64,000 nt of DNA. Origin: JBPYFK01 sp051984675 (GTDB taxonomy: Bacteria > Actinomycetota > Actinomycetes > Mycobacteriales > Pseudonocardiaceae). The notes beneath the pieces are model-generated. The model saw only the letters and a program-made list of their open reading frames with translations. It made no database searches and was not told where the DNA came from. Every line of letters begins with the position of its first letter. The first letter of the stretch is position 1. Position numbers and translations under genes: made by a program. The stretch lies in the NCBI GenBank assembly GCA_051984675.1, contig JBPYFK010000167.1, positions 1 through 64,000 on the forward strand, in the 5' to 3' direction. Below, one piece after another: positions 43,805 through 51,830 of the stretch.

Positions 43805-46147
43805 GTGCCCCACATGATGCCCGATCAGGAGACGACAGACATGGGTGACCTGATCCAGTTCCCCCAACCCGACCAGGAACTATCCGATCACACCGCCGAC
43901 GGCACTACCGTCTACGTCCCTGCACAGCGCGAGGACCAAGACGACCAGGCTGCCGCACCCGGCGACGCGGACACCGCCGAGACACCCGGCGCCGAACTCG
44001 ACGTGCCGGACGCCCCGGTGCCGCCCGCTCTGTCCAGCGGCAAGGCACTGGCTCGCCGCGCCCGCGAACTGACCGTGCAGGGCGTGCGCCACGCCCCGGC
44101 GGCCATCTCCGCTGGTTGGCAGGCCACCGCACCGGGCCGGGCGCACCTGGCCTATGTGTGGACCGGGGCGCGGGATGTCAACGGCCGGGCGTGGGCGCGG
44201 TTGCTGCACCGCGACATCACGGCCGCGATCCGCCAGGCCCGCGCCGACCGTAACTACGGCAAAGTGGCCGCGCTGGAGCAGCAGCGCCGCGATTCGGCCA
44301 ACGCCCGGTGGCAGCGCATCAAGACCATGTTCGAGGTCGCCGAGAAGGCAACCAAGGCCGCCGGCTGCTCCCTGGCGATTGTCACCACGTTGTTCGTGCT
44401 GGCCACCGTGGGCTTTGCGATCTACGGGGCCGGCGCGGCCATCGCCGACGCGCTGGGCTACGTCGGCGGCGGGAACTGGGACAGCGTGTGGACCCACGGC
44501 TACTGGGCCACCGTCACCGGGACCGCTGAGGGCATCGCCGCGTTCGTCTCCACGGCCTGGTCGGTCGTGACCACCGTGTTCCCGTGGCTCGCGGTCGCGG
44601 GCGTCGCCGGTGGTGTGGCCGCGCTGCACCGCACCGGGAAGCACTCCGCCAACCTGCCCGACTGGGCACGCTCGGCCACCGGCGCCGACGAGGGGACCGA
44701 CTACCTGGACGAGGGCGCGATCCTCGGAGCCCTGCGCAACCTGGGCCTGTCCGGGCTGGACAAGGCATTCAAGTCCGGCTGGGGCACCCCGAACCACCCG
44801 GCACGGGTGTGGGAAATGGGCCTCGGCCCGGATGGCAAGGGCCAGCGCTGCCAGATCCGGCTCCCGCAGGGTGTTCCGGTCTCGGAGGTCAACCGGAAGA
44901 AGGAACGCCTGGCCCACAACCTCGGCCGTCACACCGTCGAGGTGTGGGTCAGCGAACCCAAGGACAAGGCCGGTGTGCTGGACCTGTGGATCGCCGACCA
45001 GGGCGTCTTGACCGAGCCGGTCGAGGATTGGCCGCTGCTGGCCGAACTGGCGACGGCGACCGCGGACTACTTCACGGGTGTCCCGGTGGGGGTCAACGTG
45101 CGCGGTGACCAGGTCACTGGGCAGCTCAACGGTAAGAACTGGGCCTCGTCCGGGATGATGGGCTCGGGCAAGTCGACGCTGGTCATCACCACCATCCTGG
45201 GTGCGATGCTCGACCCCCTGGTGGACATCGACGTGTTCGTGATGGCCCAAAACGGCGACTACGAGCTGATGCGGCCACGGCTGCGCACCTTGGTTACCGG
45301 GGCCGGCGAAGAGACCGTCGAGGCCGCGATGGCCAACCTCCGCGAGCTGTATGCCGAGCTGGAGGTGCGCGGCAACGCCCTGGCCGAGCACACCCGCAAC
45401 GGCGACCCCGACGCGGAGAAGGTCACCCGCCGGCTGGCCGAGAAGGACTCCCGGCTGCGGCCTCGGATCATGGTCGTCGACGAGTGCCAAGCGTTGTTCA
45501 TGCACGAAAAGTACGGCGGCGAGGCTCAGCGGCTCGCTGTGCTGCTGATGAACGCCGCCCGCAAGTACGCCATCACCCTGATGTTCCTCACACCCGAGCC
45601 GTCCACCGAATCCCTGCCCCGCAAGCTCATGGCGGTCATGTCCAACAAGGCGTGCTTCGCCATCGGTGACCAGCAGTCCAACGACGCGATCCTGGGCACC
45701 GGCTCCTACAAGCGCGGGGTCTCCGCCGTCGGACTCGAACCGGCCACCGAGGAAGGCCCCGGCGACGTGGGCACGGCCATGACCAGTGCCGGGTTCCTGG
45801 CCAAGCCGGGGTTGCTGCGCTCGTACTACGTGCCGCGCAGCCACCACCAGGCGATCGTCCAGCGCGCGCTGGAGATCCGCGAGGCCGCCCACATCACCAC
45901 CGAAGCGGCGGCGCCAGAAAAGCGTGACCCGGTCGCCGACGCCCTGGCGGTCATGGGCACCGAACCCGCCCGTGCCGCCCAGGTCGCCGACGCCATGGGC
46001 GCCCGCTGGAGCCACTACCAGGGTTGGGGCATCAAGGATCTCGTTGAGGCCCTGGCCGCTGAGGGCATCCGGGTGCCGTCTACGGACCGTAAGTGGATGG
46101 TCGACCCGGTCAAGCTCCGCGAAACCCTAGCCGCCCGCGACGAATGA
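43805..46147 (+). CDS. traB: TraB-type conjugal DNA translocase (FtsK/SpoIIIE domain)
   Basis: 780 residues from a GTG. After a polar N-terminus come two membrane helices (LAIVTTLFVLATVGFAIYGA near 200; VVTTVFPWLAVAGVAGG near 265). The motor domain has Walker A SSGMMGSGKSTLVI (about residue 450), Walker B PRIMVVDECQALF (about 556) and MAVMSNKACFAIGDQQS. The C-terminal winged-helix-like region (AAQVADAMGARWSHYQGWGIKDLVEALAAEG) would recognise the transfer locus. In Streptomyces such a protein alone moves double-stranded DNA between hyphae. Confidence 0.92.
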   Translation: MPHMMPDQETTDMGDLIQFPQPDQELSDHTADGTTVYVPAQREDQDDQAAAPGDADTAETPGAELDVPDAPVPPALSSGKALARRARELTVQGVRHAPAAISAGWQATAPGRAHLAYVWTGARDVNGRAWARLLHRDITAAIRQARADRNYGKVAALEQQRRDSANARWQRIKTMFEVAEKATKAAGCSLAIVTTLFVLATVGFAIYGAGAAIADALGYVGGGNWDSVWTHGYWATVTGTAEGIAAFVSTAWSVVTTVFPWLAVAGVAGGVAALHRTGKHSANLPDWARSATGADEGTDYLDEGAILGALRNLGLSGLDKAFKSGWGTPNHPARVWEMGLGPDGKGQRCQIRLPQGVPVSEVNRKKERLAHNLGRHTVEVWVSEPKDKAGVLDLWIADQGVLTEPVEDWPLLAELATATADYFTGVPVGVNVRGDQVTGQLNGKNWASSGMMGSGKSTLVITTILGAMLDPLVDIDVFVMAQNGDYELMRPRLRTLVTGAGEETVEAAMANLRELYAELEVRGNALAEHTRNGDPDAEKVTRRLAEKDSRLRPRIMVVDECQALFMHEKYGGEAQRLAVLLMNAARKYAITLMFLTPEPSTESLPRKLMAVMSNKACFAIGDQQSNDAILGTGSYKRGVSAVGLEPATEEGPGDVGTAMTSAGFLAKPGLLRSYYVPRSHHQAIVQRALEIREAAHITTEAAAPEKRDPVADALAVMGTEPARAAQVADAMGARWSHYQGWGIKDLVEALAAEGIRVPSTDRKWMVDPVKLRETLAARDE

Positions 46148-46155
46148 GCCCGGAC

Positions 46156-46199
46156 AGCCCCCTCCGCAACTCCTGAAAACCGGGCTGCGGAGGGGGGCT
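46156..46199 (+). terminator. Hairpin after traB
   Basis: AGCCCCCTCCGCA pairs with TGCGGAGGGGGGCT (one extra G) around a 17-nt loop, starting 9 bp after the traB stop. Confidence 0.7.
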
Positions 46200-46209
46200 C
46201 CCCGGAGCG

Positions 46210-46307
46210 CTCATCCCGCTCATTCCGCTCATTTCCGCAGGACACACGGATGAGACGGGCGAATGAGCGAACTCATCCGCAACCCGGCACCTCATCCCTG
46301 AACTCAT
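46210..46307. repeat. CTCAT repeat array, possible transfer locus (clt)
   Basis: Three tandem 9-bp units (GCTCATCCC, GCTCATTCC, GCTCATTTC) start at 46209. Two ATGAG copies (46250, 46263) and three more CTCAT copies (46272, 46291, 46303) follow. TraB of Streptomyces plasmids binds short repeats in a locus usually just downstream of traB, which fits this place. Confidence 0.5.
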
Positions 46308-46397
46308 ACACCATCGCAGTCCCCGTGGGGGGCCTGCGCCAGACCCCGCACGCCCACAACTAGATACACACAGTAATCAAAGAGGGAGTCGTTCGCC

Positions 46398-46553
46398 GTG
46401 TCGAAGTACATGCACATCGCCCGCGAAGGACTGTTCGGTCTGCGCTCGCTGTGTGGCAAGCGCCTACGCGAAGGCGACGGAGCCGCCCACAACGCCCCAC
46501 TGTGCCCGACCTGCTACCGCCGCTCCGGCTGGCCCCACGACAAGCGCCACTGA
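46398..46553 (+). CDS. 51-residue Cys-containing element protein
   Basis: GTG start. Product SKYMHIAREGLFGLRSLCGK followed by RLREGDGAAHNAPLCPTCYRRSGWPHDKRH. The CPTC and earlier Cys, with His residues, suggest a zinc site. GAGGGAG lies upstream. It is 20 bp before the next gene of the replication module. Confidence 0.6.
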   Translation: MSKYMHIAREGLFGLRSLCGKRLREGDGAAHNAPLCPTCYRRSGWPHDKRH

Positions 46554-46572
46554 CCGCCCGGAGGTGCAACCC

Positions 46573-47061
46573 ATGACGCCCGTGACCTTGCCAAACCCAG
46601 CCGACCGGGACGCCCTCCACGCATGGCTGGCCGACCGGCAACCAAACCCCGAAACCATCCGGCAATGGGCCACCCGGCAGCTTTCCACCGCCGGTCCGGT
46701 TCCCGCCCCCGGCACCCCTGCCTGGTGCGCGCTCGACGACCACGACCCACGCAAGACCGTTGCAGTGATCCGCGCAGCGCTTGCCTGGGTTGAAGAACGC
46801 ACCCCGGAGGCGACCGCAGCGCGGCTGCGAGCCGAGCTAGACCACGACGACCAGGTACGGGCCCAGCTGGTCAAGGAGATGGCCCACGACCTCTCCGGTG
46901 CCGCCGACTGGTCCCGCATTGCCGCCGGCCCCACGGCGCGGCAGCTCGCCGAACGCCGCGCTCAGCCTGGCCCGCTCGCCCGCCATGTCGACCGCAACGC
47001 CGCCTTGGCCTGGGCACATACCGGTACTACACCCCACGCACCAGAGGAGGTAGCCGCATGA
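46573..47061 (+). CDS. DUF2742-like element protein
   Basis: 162 residues with GGAGG upstream. It begins with a helical part (DALHAWLADRQPNPETIRQWATRQL), then CALDDHDPRKTVAVIRAALAWVEERTPEA and a basic C-terminus. This resembles the DUF2742 proteins that precede replication genes on AICEs (tentative). Its stop overlaps the next start (ATGA), coupling it to the ATPase gene. Confidence 0.65.
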   Translation: MTPVTLPNPADRDALHAWLADRQPNPETIRQWATRQLSTAGPVPAPGTPAWCALDDHDPRKTVAVIRAALAWVEERTPEATAARLRAELDHDDQVRAQLVKEMAHDLSGAADWSRIAAGPTARQLAERRAQPGPLARHVDRNAALAWAHTGTTPHAPEEVAA

Positions 47062-48251
47062 CCGCCCCGCAGCCCAGCGAGCCCGAGCAGAGCACGGTCC
47101 GGCCGTTGCGGGCCGTACCCAACGACGAACCGCCAACCCAGGTGCGGCCTGGCGCTGAAGTGCTCGACGACGTGGCGCGGTTCCTGAGCCGCTTCGTGGT
47201 GTTCCCGTCCCCACACTGCGCACCGGCCATCGCGTTGTGGTTCGCCCACACCCACGCGGCCGAGCACTTCTACGTCACCCCGCGACTGGTGCTTGACTCT
47301 GCCGAGCCTGGCAGCGGCAAGACACGCGTGCTGGAAGTCGGGCAGTTCCTCGTCAAGGCACCGGAGATGACCATCTCCGCCAGCACTGCCGCGCTGTTCC
47401 GCATGGTCAGCCAAGGACCGATCACCATCCTGTACGACGAGGTCGACGCCATCTTCAACCCGAAAAACGGCGGCAACTACGAAGACCTGCGCGCCATGCT
47501 CAACGCCGGATACAAACGCTCGGCCACCATCGCTCGCTGCGTCGGAGATGCCAAAGCGATGAAGGTCGAACGCTTCCCCGTCTACGCACCGGCAGCATTG
47601 GCCGGGATCGCGGGCAACATGCCCGCCACCATCACCACACGCGCCATCACTATCCACATGCGACGGTGCGCCGAAGGCGAAGACTACGAAGAGTTCATCG
47701 AGGAAGACGTCGAGCGAGAAGCCGAACCGCTTCGGACCGAACTCGCAGCGTGGATGGACCACATCGGCGAACGCGTTGGCCGTTTTCGCCCGACGATGCC
47801 TGACGGGGTGCGCGACCGTTCTGCGGAGATCTGGCGGCCACTTGTGGCTATCGCCGACCAGGCAGGCGACCACTGGCCCGACCTGGCGCGTGCCGCTTGC
47901 GCGCACTTCGTCAACGCCACCGGAAACCAAGCACTCTCCCTGGGAACTCGGCTGCTGGCCGACCTCCGCGACCTCTACACCGCGCGAGGAACGGACCGCC
48001 TGCGCACGGCCGAGATCCTGCCCGCCCTCCACACGCTTGAGGAAGCGCCCTGGGGCGACCTGAAAGGCAAGCCGCTGGACGAACGCCGCATGGCCAGCAT
48101 TCTCGTCCGCTACCACGTCAAACCCACCGTGTTCTCGGCAGGCGACGGCACCAAGCAGCGCGGCTACGTCACCTACGGCACAGCCAACCAGGACGGCCTC
48201 GACGACGCCTGGAGTCGCTACCTACCCCGCGCACCCGGCCCGTCTACGTAA
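47058..48251 (+). CDS. DUF3631 domain ATPase, probable replication protein of the element
   Basis: 397 residues. Walker A is LDSAEPGSGKTRVLE and Walker B ITILYDEVDAIF. The later NAGYKRSATIARCVG, FPVYAPAALAGIAGNMPATITTRAI and RDRSAEIWRPLVAIADQAG blocks are the DUF3631 arrangement seen in helicase-like proteins of actinomycete elements and phages. On other AICEs such a domain accompanies a primase-polymerase, which is absent here. It is directly followed by a cluster of repeats, which it may bind. Confidence 0.8.
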   Translation: MTAPQPSEPEQSTVRPLRAVPNDEPPTQVRPGAEVLDDVARFLSRFVVFPSPHCAPAIALWFAHTHAAEHFYVTPRLVLDSAEPGSGKTRVLEVGQFLVKAPEMTISASTAALFRMVSQGPITILYDEVDAIFNPKNGGNYEDLRAMLNAGYKRSATIARCVGDAKAMKVERFPVYAPAALAGIAGNMPATITTRAITIHMRRCAEGEDYEEFIEEDVEREAEPLRTELAAWMDHIGERVGRFRPTMPDGVRDRSAEIWRPLVAIADQAGDHWPDLARAACAHFVNATGNQALSLGTRLLADLRDLYTARGTDRLRTAEILPALHTLEEAPWGDLKGKPLDERRMASILVRYHVKPTVFSAGDGTKQRGYVTYGTANQDGLDDAWSRYLPRAPGPST

Positions 48252-48414
48252 CTGCCGTAACCGCCGTAACCGTGCAGGTCACGCGGTTACGGCAAGAAAC
48301 CCGGTTACGGATGGATCCGTAACCAACCACCTCCCGGTTACGGATCCATCCGTAACCACAAGACCATCCGTAACCGCCTGACCAGCGAAGTTACGGCAGT
48401 TACGGCAGTTACGC
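48247..48414. repeat. Ten-copy CCGTAAC/GTTACGG cluster, possible replication origin
   Basis: In about 170 bp there are five CCGTAAC and five GTTACGG copies, plus a partial one. Two pairs form palindromes around GGATC (GGTTACGGATGGATCCGTAA and a near-copy 35 bp on). The region lies between the DUF3631 ATPase and xis and encodes nothing. Iteron-like arrays next to a replication gene usually mark an origin. Confidence 0.65.
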
Positions 48415-48479
48415 ACACAACCAGCCGTCCTCAGCATTTGTTTGCTCCCGCTTGCCCGTGCACAGGAGGTCCGTAGCTC

Positions 48480-48668
48480 GTGGGTCGCCAACGTGAGTAC
48501 CTCAGCGTCGACTCCTTCTGTGAGGAGTTCGAGATCAACCGAAGCACCTTCTACAAATGGCGCGCCAAGGGCACCGCGCCGCGCTGCACAAAGCTCCCGA
48601 ACGGCGAGATCCGGATTCGCCGCACGCACGTAGAACTCTGGCTCGACACGCTCGCGGAGGCTGCCTGA
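48480..48668 (+). CDS. xis: Excisionase (helix-turn-helix)
   Basis: 62 residues from a GTG with GGAGG nine bases upstream. EYLSVDSFCEEFEINRSTFYKWRAKGTAP is a MerR-like excisionase helix-turn-helix, followed by a short beta wing IRIRRTHVELWLDTLAE. Its stop overlaps the integrase ATG by one base (TGATG). It should direct the integrase to excise the element. Confidence 0.88.
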   Translation: MGRQREYLSVDSFCEEFEINRSTFYKWRAKGTAPRCTKLPNGEIRIRRTHVELWLDTLAEAA

Positions 48669-50050
48669 TGGCTAACGAGTACGACGTGAACGTCTGGGTA
48701 ATCAAGCCCCGCAAGAACAAGCACGGCGACGTGACCAGCTACCCAGTTCGCTGGCGGGTCGGAACAGAGGAGTTCTACGAGTCATTCAAACGTCGAGCAC
48801 AGGCAGACCGGTTCCGGTCCGAGCTGCTGTCTGCACAGAACCGAGGAGAGCCGTTCGACACTCTCACCGGCCTGCCCGCATCCCTCGGCCGTAAGACCAC
48901 GGAGGTGAGTTGGTTCGACCTCGCACGCGAGTACGTCGACATGAAATGGCCGGATGCAGCACCCACAGCTCGACAGACGATGGCTGAGGCCCTGATACGA
49001 GTCACACCAGCCTTCCTCAACGGTGGGCGGGGCCGGCCGGACGAACGGGTTATCCGGTCGGCTCTGCGTGGGTGGGCGTTCAACACCGGCAAGCGGCAGT
49101 CGAACGAGGTACCAGACAGCGATCAGGCGGTCTTGTCGTGGTGCGCACGAAACAGCCTGCCCGTCTCTGCCGCCGCCGAACCCGCGATGCTGCGTGTCCT
49201 CCAAAAGGCCATCACAACCAAGCTCGATGGGACGAAGTACGCGCCGACCGTTGCTCGCAAGACCCGATCGGTTTTGTCCAACGTGCTGGACTATGCGATC
49301 GAAATGGGCGCCCTGGAAGCCAACCCGCTCAACTCGGTGAAGTGGACCATGATGCCGAAGGGAAACCGCGCAGTGGACCCACGAGCTGTTCCCAACCCCG
49401 TTCAGGTTCGAACCCTGCTGAATGCCGTCCGCAGCGTCAAGCGGAGTGGGAGCCGACTGGAGGCGTTTTTCGGCGTGATGTACTTCGCCGCCCTTCGGCC
49501 CGAGGAGACGGTCGGATTGAGGGACTACAACCTTCAGCTGCCAGAGAAAGGCTGGGGTGAGATCTACGTCGAGGATGCTCACCCCCACGCCGGTAGCCAC
49601 TGGACCAGCACGGGCAAGCCTCGGGACACCAGGAGCCTCAAGGCGCGCGACACGGGCGAGGGTCGGACAGTGCCGTCCCCGCCGGAGCTGACCGAGCTGC
49701 TGCGCAACCACATCGACCGTTTCGGAGTTGGAAGCGACGGCCTGGTATTCACGGGCGACAAAGGCGGCGAAATCCCCTTGATCACGTACACACGGGTGTG
49801 GAGGGCAGCTCGCGCGGAGGCCTTCACCGACAGGGTGTGCGCGACTCCCCTCGCTCGCCGTCCGTATGACCTGCGTCACGCTGCGGTCAGCACCTGGCTG
49901 GCAGCCGGCGTGCCGCCAACCACGGTTGCCAGGTGGGCTGGCCATTCGGTGGCGGTGCTGCTGGAGGTCTACGCCGCGTGTCTACATGGTCAAGACGTGG
50001 CCGCGCGCAAGCAGGTGGAGGACATCCTCGGCTACAAGGACAAGGGGTAG
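48668..50050 (+). CDS. int: Tyrosine recombinase (integrase)
   Basis: 460 residues. The N-terminal arm-binding region is followed by a core-binding domain (WFDLAREYVDMKWPDAAPTA) and the catalytic domain. Visible catalytic residues: Arg in YFAALRPEETVGLRDY, the RRPYDLRHAAVSTWL box, His in RWAGHSVAVLLEVYAA and its Tyr. The gene ends 131 bp left of the tRNA attachment site, the standard orientation for AICE integrases. Confidence 0.93.
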   Translation: MANEYDVNVWVIKPRKNKHGDVTSYPVRWRVGTEEFYESFKRRAQADRFRSELLSAQNRGEPFDTLTGLPASLGRKTTEVSWFDLAREYVDMKWPDAAPTARQTMAEALIRVTPAFLNGGRGRPDERVIRSALRGWAFNTGKRQSNEVPDSDQAVLSWCARNSLPVSAAAEPAMLRVLQKAITTKLDGTKYAPTVARKTRSVLSNVLDYAIEMGALEANPLNSVKWTMMPKGNRAVDPRAVPNPVQVRTLLNAVRSVKRSGSRLEAFFGVMYFAALRPEETVGLRDYNLQLPEKGWGEIYVEDAHPHAGSHWTSTGKPRDTRSLKARDTGEGRTVPSPPELTELLRNHIDRFGVGSDGLVFTGDKGGEIPLITYTRVWRAARAEAFTDRVCATPLARRPYDLRHAAVSTWLAAGVPPTTVARWAGHSVAVLLEVYAACLHGQDVAARKQVEDILGYKDKG

Positions 50051-50117
50051 GCCCGTTGTACGTCTATTGTCCGTGAGCGCTGGCTCATAGTGGCTCACGG
50101 GGGATGACAACGAGACA

Positions 50118-50171
50118 CCAGCAGGGTCCGCCTCTTGGCCATTTGGGCTGGTCAGAGGCGGACCCCGCTGG
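50118..50171 (+). terminator. Hairpin between int and the attachment site
   Basis: CCAGCAGGGTCCGCCTC pairs with GAGGCGGACCCCGCTGG (one mismatch) around 20 nt. A fully paired version stands at the left junction (36644-36697). Confidence 0.65.
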
Positions 50172-50179
50172 TCACGTAT

Positions 50180-50228
50180 AGCGCCCTGGGCAGGACTCGA
50201 ACCTGCGACACCTGCCTCCGGAGGGCAG
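50180..50228. repeat. Right attachment site within tRNA-Arg
   Basis: The 49-bp match to the left site covers the 3' part of the tRNA from the discriminator base to the anticodon arm. Confidence 0.9.
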
Positions 50229-50254
50229 TGCTCTATCCGCTGAGCTACCAGGGC
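50182..50254 (-). tRNA. tRNA-Arg (CCG anticodon)
   Basis: 73 nt on the minus strand. Acceptor stem GCCCTGG/CCAGGGC, D-arm GCTCAGCGGATAGAGC, anticodon arm CTGCC-CTCCGGA-GGCAG with anticodon CCG, T-arm GCAGG-TTCGAGT-CCTGC, discriminator G. CCA is not encoded. It is the insertion target of the element. Confidence 0.96.
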
Positions 50255-50358
50255 TCGTGTTGCGATCTGGAGACAGCCTAGCGCATCCAATTCAACAGCC
50301 GGAGCGCGGGGGCTGAGAGATCAAGACCGGGCACGCCTCTCGACTGTTCCCCAGGTAC

Positions 50359-50410
50359 GACAGTAAGGGAACGTTCCTGTCACAAGTGAGAGGAAAGTTC
50401 CCTTACTGTC
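50359..50410. repeat. Intergenic palindrome, copy 8
   Basis: GACAGTAAGGGAACGTTCCT and a nearly complementary right arm (two changes). It lies 9 bp after the end of the conservon operon and is the first copy on the chromosome side of the element. Confidence 0.85.
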
Positions 50411-50418
50411 GCCGACCC

Positions 50419-51021
50419 TCACCCGCCGTGGCTGCGCAAGTACCACCGCATCGCGTACTCAACCAGGTTGATCAACGTCTGCTTGGTGGACTCGCGGCTA
50501 CGCGCGTCGCACGTCATCATCGGCACGTGCGGGCTGATCGCCATCGCCTCCCGGACGTCCTCGATCCGATGCAGCAGGCGCCCGTCGAAGCAGTTCACGC
50601 CCACGACGTACGGAAGCTGGCGTTCCTCGAAGAAGTCGACCGCGGAGAACGAGTCGGCCAGCCGGCGCGTGTCGACCAGCACCACCGCCCCGATAGCCCC
50701 ACGCACCAGGTCGTCCCACATGAACCAGAACCGGTGCTGGCCGGGAGTGCCGAACAGGTACAGGATCAGGTCCTTGTCTAACGACACACGGCCGAAGTCC
50801 ATCGCCACCGTGGTGGTCTGCTTGTTCGGCGTCGCCCGCAGATCGTCGATACCCTGGCTGGCCTGGGTCATCACGGCTTCAGTCGTCAGCGGAACGATTT
50901 CCGAAACCGATCCGACGAATGTCGTTTTGCCAACCCCGAAACCACCGGCCACCACGATCTTCGCCGAGGTCGCCGTCGGGGTGTGGCCGGTTTGAGGGGT
51001 CTTAAAGCCGACGGAGTCCAC
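50419..51021 (-). CDS. cvnD: Conservon GTP/ATP-binding protein CvnD
   Basis: 200 residues, Ras/MglA-like small GTPase. P-loop VVAGGFGVGKTTFVGSVSE, switch region with DFGRVSL and LYLFGTPGQHRFWFMWD, and NCFDG in place of NKxD. In Streptomyces conservons this protein works with CvnA-C in a membrane-associated complex resembling eukaryotic G-protein signalling. Its start overlaps the cvnC end by 20 bases. Confidence 0.94.
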   Translation of the reverse strand: MDSVGFKTPQTGHTPTATSAKIVVAGGFGVGKTTFVGSVSEIVPLTTEAVMTQASQGIDDLRATPNKQTTTVAMDFGRVSLDKDLILYLFGTPGQHRFWFMWDDLVRGAIGAVVLVDTRRLADSFSAVDFFEERQLPYVVGVNCFDGRLLHRIEDVREAMAISPHVPMMTCDARSRESTKQTLINLVEYAMRWYLRSHGG

Positions 51022-51823
51022 TCAATACCCTTTCCATCAACTTCAGGTGGGATGCGGTGCCGGTTTCGGTGACGGTGTTGTGCACCGTGATCAGGCCCAG
51101 GTCTGCCATGTCACCGATCAAGACCTTGGCGACCCCGAGCGGCACGGACAGCAAGGCACCGACCTCAGCCACCGAACGGGGATGCCGGCAGTGTTCGGCG
51201 ATCGATTGGTGCTCGAGGCGTTCCAGCCGCGCCGTCCAGCAATACTCGCTGGTAGACACCAAGGTTTCCAGTTCGAGTTGGTAGTTCGACCTGGTCCGTC
51301 CACCGGTCCACGCATAGGCGCGGATGTGTTCAGCGTGCTGCTCCACCTCCTCGCCCGACGAAGCGGCGCCCAACGTGTAGGGAGCCGACACATCGGACGA
51401 CGGCTGCGGCTCGCGTGCGTCGAGATCAGGCGTCGACGTCAACGGGTACCGATCCGACGAGGAGCGATCGGACGGGTATCCAGCCGACCGACGCCCGTCA
51501 GTCAGGTAGTGGCCAGACCCATAGCTTTCCGGTGACTGCTGGTCTGACAAGTATCCGTCTGACGAGTATGGACTAGACGAGTGCCGGGCCGCGAGGTCCG
51601 TGGACTCGGCCGATGGCCACTCGCCGGGCTCCGCCGCCACCTCCTCAGCACGCTCAGGTCCGGCCGGACCACTTTCCGCGGGCGGCGGTTCCGCGCGCCT
51701 TCGGCGTCGCCGACGCCCGCTGTCCAGCGAGAACCGGTTGAACACCTCGGCAACGGTGTCCTCGCCCCCCGGTCCGGGATCGTTCTCCGGCCAGCGCCCC
51801 GGAGGTTGAGGGCCTCTGCTCAT
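51002..51823 (-). CDS. cvnC: Conservon DUF742 protein CvnC
   Basis: 273 residues, longer than the usual 120-odd, because of a long polar N-terminal part rich in Ser, Tyr and Asp with repeated SSDxYxSD-like words (SSPYSSDGYLSDQQSP; GYPSDRSSSDRYPL). The C-terminal DUF742 domain reads AYAWTGGRTRSNYQLELETLVS...SIAEHCRHPRSVAEVGALLSVPLGVAKVLIGDM, a winged-helix-like fold. Seven bases separate it from cvnB. Confidence 0.92.
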   Translation of the reverse strand: MSRGPQPPGRWPENDPGPGGEDTVAEVFNRFSLDSGRRRRRRRAEPPPAESGPAGPERAEEVAAEPGEWPSAESTDLAARHSSSPYSSDGYLSDQQSPESYGSGHYLTDGRRSAGYPSDRSSSDRYPLTSTPDLDAREPQPSSDVSAPYTLGAASSGEEVEQHAEHIRAYAWTGGRTRSNYQLELETLVSTSEYCWTARLERLEHQSIAEHCRHPRSVAEVGALLSVPLGVAKVLIGDMADLGLITVHNTVTETGTASHLKLMERVLSGLRRL

Positions 51824-51830
51824 GGTCGCC

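Larger units (their letters stand above)
36706..50228 (+). mobile_element. Integrative and conjugative element (AICE type) in tRNA-Arg(CCG)
   Basis: About 13.5 kb bounded by an exact 49-bp direct repeat (36706-36754 and 50180-50228), the right copy being the 3' part of a tRNA-Arg gene. Contents follow the AICE plan: GntR regulator of the KorSA type, small transfer-associated genes, Spd-like membrane protein, TraB/FtsK DNA translocase, an ATPase of possible replication role, a repeat cluster, Xis and tyrosine integrase next to the tRNA. No type IV secretion genes are seen, as expected for transfer of double-stranded DNA by a single TraB. The right copy of the repeat keeps the tRNA complete. 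Confidence 0.92.

Noticed and set aside
43880..46015. 711-codon frame on the minus strand opposite traB
   Set aside because: Shadow of traB; no ribosome binding site and no recognisable domain.
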